From the NCBI GenBank assembly GCA_002435705.1, contig DIVA01000041.1, positions 1-26,152 of the forward strand: a DNA stretch of 26,152 bases, in the 5' to 3' direction. Shown in pieces: positions 1 to 6,681 of the stretch. Position 1 is the stretch's first letter. The number at the start of each line of letters is the position of its first letter. The notes beneath the pieces are model-generated. The model saw nothing but the letters and a program-made list of their open reading frames with translations. It was not told the origin of the DNA and ran no database searches. This stretch comes from Bacteriovoracaceae bacterium UBA6144 (GTDB lineage Bacteria > Bdellovibrionota > Bacteriovoracia > Bacteriovoracales > Bacteriovoracaceae). The translations under genes and the position numbers were made by a program.

Positions 1-2
1 CA

Positions 3-203
3 CAGGGTGCTTCTTGGTCAGGTGATGGCGTTCTTCTTGGTGCTCTGATTGTACTTCTTCTCGTTGCTGCTATTGCTGCTGGTGGTTCAGTGAGTGTTTC
101 TTCAGGCCCATCTTGCTACAACGAGTACGTTTGCTACGACTACTACGACAGCTGGGGCTTCTACTGGTACTCAGACTGTTTCAATGAAAGAGTATGCTAC
201 TAG
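3..203 (+). CDS. Small membrane/secreted protein with Cys/Tyr-rich tail, 5' end missing
   Basis: The last 66 codons of a gene that begins before the window; the TAG stop is at 201-203. The visible part starts with GASWSGDG, followed by a hydrophobic segment of about 20 residues (LLGALIVLLLVAAIAAGG), a Ser/Gly linker and a 29-residue tail rich in Tyr and Cys. The tail has four Cys spaced CX5C-X14-CX5C with a central WGFYWY. The gene at 1081-1674 ends in the same arrangement (GASWSSD, hydrophobic segment, CX5C-X13-CX5C), so the two are paralogs. I do not recognise the family and assign no function. A strong terminator follows. The hydrophobic segment is probably membrane-spanning, but the side of the membrane on which the tail lies cannot be decided here. 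Confidence 0.8.
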   Translation, partial: QGASWSGDGVLLGALIVLLLVAAIAAGGSVSVSSGPSCYNEYVCYDYYDSWGFYWYSDCFNERVCY

Positions 204-235
204 TCTAGATTGCTAGACCATTAGCTTTAGATTGG

Positions 236-260
236 AAGGGAAGCTTTGGCTTCCCTTTTA
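236..260 (+). terminator. Rho-independent terminator after the first small protein gene
   Basis: A perfect 7-bp stem GGGAAGC/GCTTCCC (238-244 with 249-255) has a TTTG loop and extends by two A-T pairs to 9 bp. It is followed by a short T tract (256-259). It lies about 30 bases after the stop at 203 and isolates that gene from the methyltransferase downstream. Confidence 0.85.
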
Positions 261-286
261 TATTTCAAATAGGTTAGTCTTAAAGA

Positions 287-1003
287 ATGATTAATCAATT
301 TTTCAAACTGACTCAAACTATCGCTTATTTCCTCAAGCTCATCATTCAGTCTCTGCTAGGTGAGACTACGGCCAAGCGTAGACTGACTGAGATGTATCTT
401 GATGTTCTCTATGAAAAATCAAAACTTCCTCAAGTGACCCCTCCAACTCCGAATGGACCCATTCTTCTTGCACCCCAAAGAGTCTCTGATCTCTATGTGC
501 ATTTGCCGCAACGATTTACTCTTCTGACGGAGAGAGAACTTTATGCTTTGATTAGTTTGTTTAAAGAGTCTAATCCCTCTGAGGTGCTTGAGATCGGCTG
601 TTTTAAAGGGGGCAGTTCCTATCATTTCCTTTTGAATTCATCTTCTTCCACTCAAATTTATAGCGTGGATAAGACCTTCAAAAATGTCCCAAGTCCTATC
701 ATGCAGGCCCTTCAGGAATCGAAACGCTTTCATAAGCTCGAAACAAGTTCAGATAAGCTCGACGTTAGTCCCTATAAAAAGAAGTTTGATTTTATCTTTA
801 TTGACGGCTCTCATGAGTATGCTGATGTGAAGAGTGATACCTTAAAAAGCTTAGAAATGCTCAAGGCCGGGGGGGTGATTGTGTGGGATGATTATTCTCC
901 AGGTTTCCCCGGAGTCTATCGCTGGCTTAATGAATTTAAAGACCAGGGGCATAATGTATTGAATATACAAGGTACGTCATTGGCTTTTTATCGCTCAATC
1001 TAA
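287..1003 (+). CDS. Class I SAM-dependent methyltransferase (Methyltransf_24-like)
   Basis: A 238-residue protein with a Rossmann methyltransferase core. Motif I is EIGCFKGGSS at about residues 102-111, the acidic residue ending strand 2 is in YSVDK (D128), and the later strand/post-I region reads FIFIDGSHEYADV followed by GGVIVWDDY. This layout is typical of the Methyltransf_24/CmcI-like group, which methylates small molecules or sugars; the substrate cannot be read from the sequence. The N-terminal residues 5-25 are moderately hydrophobic and may give peripheral membrane contact. The Shine-Dalgarno before the ATG is poor. The gene sits alone between two paralogous small secreted protein genes, after a terminator. 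A run of seven G lies at 869-875 within the coding frame. Confidence 0.85.
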   Translation: MINQFFKLTQTIAYFLKLIIQSLLGETTAKRRLTEMYLDVLYEKSKLPQVTPPTPNGPILLAPQRVSDLYVHLPQRFTLLTERELYALISLFKESNPSEVLEIGCFKGGSSYHFLLNSSSSTQIYSVDKTFKNVPSPIMQALQESKRFHKLETSSDKLDVSPYKKKFDFIFIDGSHEYADVKSDTLKSLEMLKAGGVIVWDDYSPGFPGVYRWLNEFKDQGHNVLNIQGTSLAFYRSI

Positions 1004-1020
1004 GATTTACTTAACATAAG

Positions 1021-1050
1021 TTGACGAAACTTATCCCAAAAGCGTAGATA
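1021..1050 (+). promoter_or_regulatory. Candidate sigma-70 promoter for the Cys/Tyr-tail gene
   Basis: TTGACG (1021-1026), an 18-base spacer, then TAGATA (1045-1050). This predicts a start near 1057 and a leader of about 24 bases before the ATG at 1081. The -35 is strong and the -10 is weak. It begins 17 bases after the methyltransferase stop. Confidence 0.45.
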
Positions 1051-1080
1051 CCTCGCATTGAAACTACCTTGGAGGTAAAT

Positions 1081-1674
1081 ATGTTAAAGCGTTTATCCAC
1101 GCTCTTATTGGCTTTTGCTTTTGTCACAACCGCTTCAGCCTCTACTGTTGGCGCCCACTCAATCAAAGCTGCCATTGATGAGTTTAACTTTGCTCTAACT
1201 GTTGAATGGGATCAGCAAGACCAAGCCTTCTACCAAGCTGAGATGAAGAAATTTTTGGCTAACCTCAACACACTTCGTGCTCAAGGCGTCACAACGGCTG
1301 AGATCATTGATGTGGCCGTCAGCACTGTAAAAAATGAAAAACTCGCTTTAGAGATGAAATCAATTTTGGAACTTATCGAAATTGAAAAACTAAGCTCTGA
1401 AGAAGCTCAGGCCATGCTTTTGGAAGCCACAAAGAATAACTCATCAACTGGTGCTTCATGGTCAAGTGATGCTTGGGTATGGATCGGTCCAGTTCTAGGG
1501 ATTGCTGTTTTAATCGCACTTCTATCTGGTGGCTCTTCTAGTGGCTCAAACACCAACCCAGGTACTGGTCCTGGATATACCTGTGGTTATAACTATAGCT
1601 GTTACTGGGGCTACGATAATTGGGGCTACTATGGCTACCAGTGTGGCTACATTTATACCTGTGGCTGGTACTAG
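1081..1674 (+). CDS. Secreted protein with membrane segment and CX5C-X13-CX5C Tyr-rich tail
   Basis: A 197-residue protein. The ATG at 1081 is chosen over the longer TTG start at 1069 because GGAGG (1071-1075) sits five bases upstream of it and a clean signal peptide (MLKRLSTLLLAFAFVTTASA) begins there. The mature part is a charged, mostly helical domain of about 110 residues. GASWSSDAW and a hydrophobic segment (IGPVLGIAVLIALL) follow, then a Ser/Gly/Pro linker and a 32-residue tail with 11 Tyr, 4 Cys and 3 Trp. It is a paralog of the truncated gene at 3-203, sharing GASWS, the hydrophobic segment, the Cys spacing and the central WG(Y/F)Y. I do not recognise the family. Four regularly spaced Cys in an exported protein suggest disulfides or metal binding; this is inference. 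Confidence 0.85.
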   Translation: MLKRLSTLLLAFAFVTTASASTVGAHSIKAAIDEFNFALTVEWDQQDQAFYQAEMKKFLANLNTLRAQGVTTAEIIDVAVSTVKNEKLALEMKSILELIEIEKLSSEEAQAMLLEATKNNSSTGASWSSDAWVWIGPVLGIAVLIALLSGGSSSGSNTNPGTGPGYTCGYNYSCYWGYDNWGYYGYQCGYIYTCGWY

Positions 1675-1706
1675 AGTTTAATTTTCCTGCAAAAAAGTTA
1701 AATCTT

Positions 1707-1739
1707 AAAAGGGTCCGGAATCGGGCCCTTTTTTATTTT
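1707..1739 (+). terminator. Strong, probably bidirectional terminator
   Basis: The stem AAAAGGGTCC (1707-1716) pairs with GGGCCCTTTT (1723-1732), including one T-G pair, around the loop GGAATC; T-rich tails follow to 1739. Read on the minus strand it has a TTTT tail, so it can also end nadD. The nadD stop codon (1733-1735) lies inside it. Confidence 0.85.
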
Positions 1740-2566
1740 CTGATGGCCGTCGAGCTTTTGTCTTCGTGGGGATGATGACCAAGATACATCACGTTTATAT
1801 CGGCATGGATCTCACGAATAAGTTTTTCCGCGTGAGCTCTCTCTTCTTCACTCTCAAGTCTTGAAACGACATAGAAACAATGAATTAGTTTTAAAAGATC
1901 CTGTGTCTTTACCCACTGAGGCAAACTCTTAAAGCTGTCATAACCCATCAATAAGCTGACTCTGAGATCGGGCCTACGATGGAGTGCTCTGAGCACCCAT
2001 GAGACCGTTGGATTTTTTTCTGTGAGAAGTAAAAAACCAGGATGTATATGATAGGGCCTAGAGGTGGACTGAGCTATCTGTTGGGCCAGTTCACAATAGT
2101 GTACAACGAGATTTTTAATTTCTTTTATTGGCTTTAACGGGTTTCTGTCAGGAGCGACGATCAGTTTGAGGTGTTGCGGCAGTAAATTGATACAGCTGGC
2201 ATGACCTTCATGCCAGGGATCAAAACTACCACCAAAAAAGACCACTTCACTGGCCAAGGCGAATTCAACTCTTAAGGGCGCATGAATCTGATCGGCCCGC
2301 TCTTGCACGAGTCCTAGGCGAGCGGCTTCTAGGCAAATCCAAAAATCAGCTTCCATATGGAATTTACCCACCAGATCTTTCCAATGAAAAGATGTCCATC
2401 CCAGTGGGAGCGCAGAGGAGGGGGGAAGGATAAAGAGTGGTATGTCCCGAAAAAATCCAGCGCGCTGAGCGGAGCTTCCTCGCGCCTGGGCCAGCTGTAA
2501 TTTGGAATCAACCCAAACTCTCAAATCGTCACGAGACGTATCAAACCAAAGCTGACTAGGTTTCAA
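1733..2566 (-). CDS. nadD: NadD-like nicotinate-nucleotide adenylyltransferase with N-terminal extension
   Basis: A 277-residue protein of the nucleotidyltransferase superfamily. The HxGH-type motif is GGSFDPWHEGH at residues 112-122, followed by PTVSWVLRAL, MGYDSFKSLPQW and a terminal SSTAIRK, the expected order for NadD, which adenylylates nicotinate mononucleotide in NAD synthesis. Two things are odd. About 105 residues of unrecognised sequence precede the motif, which in typical NadD lies within the first 20 residues. The protein also stops right after SSTAIRK, where family members usually continue for roughly 20-30 residues; a terminator follows at once, so a frameshift is unlikely. The start is TTG at 2566, overlapping the sfsA stop as TTGA, with GAGG seven bases upstream, indicating translational coupling. 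Confidence 0.85.
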   Translation of the reverse strand: MKPSQLWFDTSRDDLRVWVDSKLQLAQARGSSAQRAGFFRDIPLFILPPSSALPLGWTSFHWKDLVGKFHMEADFWICLEAARLGLVQERADQIHAPLRVEFALASEVVFFGGSFDPWHEGHASCINLLPQHLKLIVAPDRNPLKPIKEIKNLVVHYCELAQQIAQSTSRPYHIHPGFLLLTEKNPTVSWVLRALHRRPDLRVSLLMGYDSFKSLPQWVKTQDLLKLIHCFYVVSRLESEEERAHAEKLIREIHADINVMYLGHHPHEDKSSTAIRK

Positions 2567-3252
2567 ACAAGGACCTCAATCGATTTTGCCAGTTTATATT
2601 CATCACCTTTTTTTTCTAAACCAAAACAATAAACTTCAACGCCTTTGGAAACAGCGAGCTTCAAAGCTTGGGCATAGTCGAGGTCAATCTTATCGGCTGT
2701 TTTAAATTTTTCTGCATCTGATCGAGATAAAACATAGAGCATGGCGGCCCGCTGACCACTCTCTTTCAATTTTATGAGGTCTTGTAGATGTTTTTGCCCA
2801 CGCGTACTCACGGCATCCGGAAAGCTCGCGACGCCAGGTGAGTCTAAGAGTGTGACATTTTTAACCTCCACCCAAAAATCTGGCAGACCAGATTGAGTCA
2901 GCAAAAAATCAAAGCGTGAATCAAATATTTTTTGTTCAGGTAGAATTGTTAAGTAATCTTTAAAGGGCGCAAGTTCACTCAGGGCCTCTTTCACAAGATG
3001 ATTGGTCAGGGCGGTATTCACCATAATGAAATGGTTTGGCGGGAGTGTGAATTCCAAAGTCCAGCGCAGTTTTCTCTCAGGATTTGTGGCCGGGCTAATT
3101 AGTGCAGGCCAGCCGGGCTCCCAGCAGGTTTTCATACTCCCTGTATTAGCACAGTGAGCAACTACGATCGATCCATCTTCCAGTTCAATATCAGCAAAAA
3201 AGCGCTTATAGCGTTTAAGAATGCGACCTTGAGTGAGAGAGGGGAAGAGCAT
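2563..3252 (-). CDS. sfsA: SfsA family protein
   Basis: A 229-residue protein matching SfsA (sugar fermentation stimulation protein) over its full length. The OB-like N-terminus has GRILKRYKRFFADIELEDG and HCANTGSMKTC, and the nuclease-like part has FWVEVKNVTLLD, FPDAVSTRGQKHLQDL and AAMLYVLSR. The family was named from maltose metabolism effects in E. coli and has a restriction-nuclease-like fold with the ExK (VEVK) motif; the physiological role is unsettled. It is the first gene of a two-gene unit with nadD. The ATG at 3252 fits the family N-terminus exactly. No Shine-Dalgarno precedes it, and a promoter-like element sits directly upstream, suggesting a leaderless transcript. Confidence 0.93.
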   Translation of the reverse strand: MLFPSLTQGRILKRYKRFFADIELEDGSIVVAHCANTGSMKTCWEPGWPALISPATNPERKLRWTLEFTLPPNHFIMVNTALTNHLVKEALSELAPFKDYLTILPEQKIFDSRFDFLLTQSGLPDFWVEVKNVTLLDSPGVASFPDAVSTRGQKHLQDLIKLKESGQRAAMLYVLSRSDAEKFKTADKIDLDYAQALKLAVSKGVEVYCFGLEKKGDEYKLAKSIEVLV

Positions 3253-3258
3253 GGAAAA

Positions 3259-3287
3259 ACTCTAACGCTTGCATCAAGTTTTGTAAA
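3259..3287 (-). promoter_or_regulatory. Promoter for sfsA, placed for leaderless transcription
   Basis: On the minus strand TTTACA (3287-3282), a 17-base spacer and TAGAGT (3264-3259) precede the sfsA ATG by only six bases. The usual start site would fall on the A of the ATG. No Shine-Dalgarno is seen. The element lies right after the terminator of no plus-strand gene and just outside the minus-strand terminator at 3292-3320. Confidence 0.5.
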
Positions 3288-3291
3288 AGGA

Positions 3292-3320
3292 CAAAAAAAA
3301 GCCCCTCATCCAGAGGGGCT
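3292..3320 (-). terminator. Terminator of the three-repeat protein gene
   Basis: The stem AGCCCCTC/GAGGGGCT (3300-3307 with 3313-3320) has a five-base loop. On the minus strand it is followed by eight or more T (complement of the A run ending at 3300). It lies 38 bases beyond the stop of the gene at 3358-4551 and insulates sfsA. Confidence 0.9.
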
Positions 3321-3357
3321 TTCAAGCCAGAAGCTAGGGGGGTAACTTCAAAAAGGC

Positions 3358-4551
3358 TTAGCGAAGAAATTCAATATCCACTGTTTCAATTCGTGCGTTT
3401 CCGATCATGTTAAATCCAATGTCTCTCAAAGGTACGGCCTGTGGGAGGTTGATGATCGTGGTTCTTACTGCACGATCAAGGGCCACTCTCTGCAAAGGAC
3501 CGCGGCTGATGTCGACGATTGAAAACTCACCTGAAGTGCGGCTAGAGGCAGAGATGACAATTCTAGAAACCAAACGGTTTGAGTAACCCACTGGTGCATT
3601 GATCGCCTGCTCAAGAGTTTGTGAAATACGACCATTAAGCTCTCTCTGTGGGCTCAAGCGAAGCATAGGAGCCGGTATTGGACCAGGTCCAGGGCCTTGG
3701 CGACGAGCCACTAAAAGAGTCACAGTGTTGATCTGAGCGTCACCCATCACTTCAAGGCGAAGGTTTCTAATGTCTTCACCAATTTCTCCACCGCGGCCAG
3801 GAAGATCGAGGATCACTTGACGACCACGAAGCGAGAGTTGTTGGGGGAAGCCTACACGCTGACCGTTAATAATCAATTGAACAGTGGCTTGTGAGAAGCG
3901 ACCAAGGGATTCACCCTCAACACTTACACCACGGATCATCAGGTCCTGAGGGTTGTGACCCTGTTGACGTGCAAGCTGGAGGAGAGGAAGAGTCTGAGAG
4001 CCAAAAATTCTTTGGTTCACAAAAAGTTCGATATCTCTACCGCCCGGACCTGGACCTGGGCCCGGACCAGGAAAAATATCTCTCTGTACTTCTGCAATCA
4101 ATTCCTCAATGACGAGGTCACCCTGAGCCTGGAGTTCAAGACGTGCCTGAGATGAGCGAGGAAAGAAATCAATTAAATTTGAAAAGCGGGTAACGGATTG
4201 TGACATTCCACTCGCTCGGCCAGATTCCAAAAGTTGGATATATGAGACTCTATGATCGAGCGCACGAGCGCGAACACTTATTTTGAGAATTTGAGCGCGA
4301 GGAGGAAGTCTGAGCTCTCTTTCAATATCAAGAGTATCGAAGTAGCGCATCGGGAGATTAAGAGTTTGACGGTAGATCTCTCCACGACCAAAAGACACAT
4401 CAATGCCACCGTTATGATCGCGGTCACGATCCCAATCACGACCGCCGCCATTTCTTTGTGCATGAGTTTCAAACGGGTAGGTCAAAAGGACAGCAAAAAT
4501 CATTTTTACTAAGAGTAGTCGAAGGAAAAAAGCATGTGATGATCTAGGCAT
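3358..4551 (-). CDS. Secreted three-repeat protein with Gly-Pro linkers
   Basis: A 397-residue protein with an N-terminal export signal (hydrophobic stretch around FFLRLLLVKMIFAVLLTY, cleavage likely after THA). A short Arg/Asp-rich region (RDWDRDRDHNGG) follows. Three weakly similar modules of about 100 residues come next, separated by GPGPGPGPG near residue 165 and GPGPGPIPAP near residue 290. Each module starts with a hydrophobic strand and ends with a (D/N)A-I-TV-type strand: GDAQINTVTLLVARR in module 2, GNARIETVDIEFLR in module 3 and a more divergent copy in module 1. I do not recognise the family; it reads as a beta-rich periplasmic or surface protein. AAGGAG (4564-4559) sits seven bases before the ATG. 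Its own terminator follows, so it is probably monocistronic. Confidence 0.85.
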   Translation of the reverse strand: MPRSSHAFFLRLLLVKMIFAVLLTYPFETHAQRNGGGRDWDRDRDHNGGIDVSFGRGEIYRQTLNLPMRYFDTLDIERELRLPPRAQILKISVRARALDHRVSYIQLLESGRASGMSQSVTRFSNLIDFFPRSSQARLELQAQGDLVIEELIAEVQRDIFPGPGPGPGPGGRDIELFVNQRIFGSQTLPLLQLARQQGHNPQDLMIRGVSVEGESLGRFSQATVQLIINGQRVGFPQQLSLRGRQVILDLPGRGGEIGEDIRNLRLEVMGDAQINTVTLLVARRQGPGPGPIPAPMLRLSPQRELNGRISQTLEQAINAPVGYSNRLVSRIVISASSRTSGEFSIVDISRGPLQRVALDRAVRTTIINLPQAVPLRDIGFNMIGNARIETVDIEFLR

Positions 4552-4717
4552 GGGGCGTCTCCTTAAAAAATGGTTCCTACCTGTCCTGGTATGGTCTTAA
4601 TTAAAGACAAAGCAAAGGTGATGCCAAGAGTTTCTCTACACTTAGGGCAGCGATGACGCGGCGAAAAGTAGCTGAAATCAGTCAGGCATGTCGGCACGGG
4701 TATTGCTTTATTACAGG

Positions 4718-4900
4718 GTGGGATAAGGATTATCCCTCTCAAAAGGGCCAAGATGGCACCAAAGGCAGTGCTATTTCGACTCCGTTAAGCTTTGTTCACT
4801 CTTTTTCCACTCACATTTTGGCCCCACATACCGATAAGTACCGAAAACCATTTATAAATCGGTTGTGGGAAGATACACTCTGGCAAATTTTTATCCCACA
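4718..4900 (+). promoter_or_regulatory. Structured non-coding leader upstream of gltA
   Basis: The interval 4565-4922 holds no gene I can support. It contains several related inverted repeats: (1) GGGATAA-GGA-TTATCCC at 4720-4736; (2) a 12-bp stem with one bulge, CCCACA-T-ACCGAT (4823-4835) with ATCGGTTGTGGG (4858-4869); (3) TGTGGGA (4864-4870) with TCCCACA (4894-4900), ending 11 bases before the Shine-Dalgarno. Stems 2 and 3 share TGTGGG and exclude each other. GTGGGATAA (4718-4726) is also an exact complement of TTATCCCAC (4891-4899). This could be a switching mRNA leader or a set of operators for a regulator of citrate synthase. No promoter could be placed with confidence; TATAAA at 4853-4858 is the best -10. 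Confidence 0.45.
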
Positions 4901-4922
4901 CATTTTGCGTAAAGGAGTCCTT

Positions 4923-6182
4923 ATGTCTGAAAAGGCAAAACTCACTCTTGGTGACAAGACTTTTGAGCTTCCAGTATTCACCGGAACTGAAGGCGAAAAG
5001 GCGATCGACATTACAAAACTGAGAGCAGACACCGGCTACATCACTCTGGATAGCGGCTACATGAATACGGGTGCCTGTACCTCTGCCATTACATTCCTCG
5101 ATGGAGAGAAGGGTATTCTTAAATACCGCGGCTATTCTATTGAAGAGCTGGCAGAGAAAAGTACTTTCACTGAAGTTTCCTACCTGGTGATCTACGGGCA
5201 TCTTCCAACGCCAGAGGAGCTCAAAAAATTTGAAGCTCGCATAGCAGCTCACGGAGAAATCCCCAAGCCCCTTGAGACCATGATCAAAGCCTTCCCAAAG
5301 AACGCTCATCCCATGGGTGTGCTGGCTTCTAACCTCGCTGCTCTCTCAGCTTTTTATCCCGATCTTCTAGAGCAAGACCTCTCTAAAGATCAGATGGAAG
5401 AGGTGATGGTGCAATTGATGGGGCAACTTAAAACGCTCGCCACCTATGCCTACCGCCATTCACAAGGAAAAGATTTTATTCCTTCAAATAAGTCTCTTGA
5501 TTACTGCTCAGACTTCATGAACATGATGACCGGCAAGCCGGCCGATAAAGACGTCGCTCAGGCCATCAACGTGCTCTTGATCCTGCACGCAGATCACGAG
5601 CAGAACTGTTCGACTTCAACCGTACGAATGGTGGGCTCATCGAAGGCCAATCCTTTTGCCACCATTTCAGCCGGTGTCGATGCTCTTTGGGGTCCATTGC
5701 ACGGGGGGGCCAACCAAGCCGTGCTCGAGATGTTAGAAGAAATTCATTCTCGTGGTATTGGGTACAAAGAGTTTCTCGTACGGGTGAAAGACAAAGCATC
5801 TAACGAGCGCCTCATGGGCTTTGGTCACCGTGTGTATAAGAATTTTGACCCGCGTGCAAAAATCATCAAGAAGGCTTGTGATACAGTTCTTTCAAAGCTT
5901 GGGGTACAGGATCCTCTTCTCGATATCGCTAAAGGACTTGAAGAAGAAGCGCTTCGTGATCCGTACTTTGTCGAAAGAAAACTCTATCCAAACGTAGATT
6001 TTTACTCAGGGATTATCTATCGCGCACTCGGGATTCCGACCAATATGTTCACTGTGATGTTTGCTTTAGGCCGTCTGCCGGGTTGGATGGCCCAGTGGAA
6101 AGAGATGCTCGAAGCTCCTGGGTTCAAGATTTGTCGTCCCCGTCAGATTTACACTGGCGAGACAGATAAAAAATTGAAATAA
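4923..6182 (+). CDS. gltA: Citrate synthase, type II (hexameric-type)
   Basis: A 419-residue citrate synthase that condenses oxaloacetate and acetyl-CoA in the TCA cycle. The catalytic triad is visible: H260 in GPLHGGAN, H302 in GFGHRVYKNFDPRA and D359 in NVDFYSG. The HADHEQNCSTSTVR signature lies upstream of these. The N-terminal beta domain (SEKAKLTLGDKTFELPVF) is that of the Gram-negative allosteric type II enzyme. An open frame runs upstream to 4653, but the ATG at 4923 has AAAGGAG (4911-4917) five bases before it and matches the family N-terminus, so the extension is rejected. A run of seven G (5703-5709) encodes part of the catalytic-His loop. The gene is monocistronic, with a structured leader before it and a perfect terminator after it. 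Confidence 0.97.
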   Translation: MSEKAKLTLGDKTFELPVFTGTEGEKAIDITKLRADTGYITLDSGYMNTGACTSAITFLDGEKGILKYRGYSIEELAEKSTFTEVSYLVIYGHLPTPEELKKFEARIAAHGEIPKPLETMIKAFPKNAHPMGVLASNLAALSAFYPDLLEQDLSKDQMEEVMVQLMGQLKTLATYAYRHSQGKDFIPSNKSLDYCSDFMNMMTGKPADKDVAQAINVLLILHADHEQNCSTSTVRMVGSSKANPFATISAGVDALWGPLHGGANQAVLEMLEEIHSRGIGYKEFLVRVKDKASNERLMGFGHRVYKNFDPRAKIIKKACDTVLSKLGVQDPLLDIAKGLEEEALRDPYFVERKLYPNVDFYSGIIYRALGIPTNMFTVMFALGRLPGWMAQWKEMLEAPGFKICRPRQIYTGETDKKLK

Positions 6183-6193
6183 TCTCACCATCG

Positions 6194-6218
6194 AGGCCCT
6201 CTTCGGAGGGCCTTTTTT
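6194..6218 (+). terminator. gltA terminator with TTCG tetraloop
   Basis: The perfect stem AGGCCCTC/GAGGGCCT (6194-6201 with 6206-6213) has the very stable TTCG loop and is followed by T residues to 6218. It lies 12 bases after the gltA stop. Confidence 0.95.
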
Positions 6219-6234
6219 ATTTAAGGATGATTGT

Positions 6235-6681
6235 ATGAGATTATTTTTTATTCTCTGGGTGCTCTCTCTGGGGTCAGTCTCTGCGCAAACCTGTACCCAA
6301 CTTAAAGACTGCCTCAATATTGCTTCAAAGCTCTCGGGCATCACTTTCCTGTTAGATAAGGGTGTGATCGAGGGCAATCCCAAAGTCAAAGGGATGCTCT
6401 TTAATCCTGATAACTCAGACACTCTTTTAACCGATCTCTTGATTGATCAGAAGCTCGCTTTGGAACTTACCGGAAGTCCTAATCTCTATAAAATTATCAA
6501 GCTGCCCGGTCAGGGAGAGCCGATAAAAGTTGATCTTAAAAGTGGAGTCCCGGCCAATCTTCATCCTGCTGTGCTTGTTGAAATGAGCTATACGGATAAA
6601 AATAAAAAATTAAAGACACAAAGTGCACATGTGCGCGAAGCCCGTGTGCTGCTCAAAAAATGGCGTGAGTCCGATAAGTGA
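6235..6681 (+). CDS. Small periplasmic protein, secretin N0-like fold
   Basis: A 148-residue protein with a signal peptide (MRLFFILWVLSLGSVSA, then QTCTQ). C20 and C26 form a CX5C pair just after the cleavage site. The stretch from about residue 28 to 90 (LNIASKLSGITFLLDKGV, VKGMLF, a helix LLTDLLIDQKLALEL, then NLYKIIKL) resembles the N0/STN domain of secretins and TonB receptors: strand, helix, strand, helix, strand. This is inference from the pattern. No secretin barrel follows, so it would be a free-standing N0-like domain with a basic C-terminal tail. AAGGA precedes the ATG. The stop overlaps the next start as GTGA, so it is translationally coupled to the Rsm22-like methyltransferase, although a functional link is not obvious. 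Confidence 0.8.
   Translation: MRLFFILWVLSLGSVSAQTCTQLKDCLNIASKLSGITFLLDKGVIEGNPKVKGMLFNPDNSDTLLTDLLIDQKLALELTGSPNLYKIIKLPGQGEPIKVDLKSGVPANLHPAVLVEMSYTDKNKKLKTQSAHVREARVLLKKWRESDK

Noticed and set aside
869..875. G7 run as phase-variation switch in the methyltransferase
   Set aside because: A similar run occurs in gltA (5703-5709) at an essential active-site loop; seven G is short for phase variation and both frames are intact.
3891..4512. Plus-strand frames inside the three-repeat protein gene
   Set aside because: They are shadows of the repetitive minus-strand gene: no Shine-Dalgarno, no family resemblance.
4653..4922. N-terminal extension of citrate synthase
   Set aside because: The frame is open, but the ATG at 4923 has a strong Shine-Dalgarno at the right distance and matches the family start; the upstream sequence is full of inverted repeats and gives no citrate-synthase-like residues.
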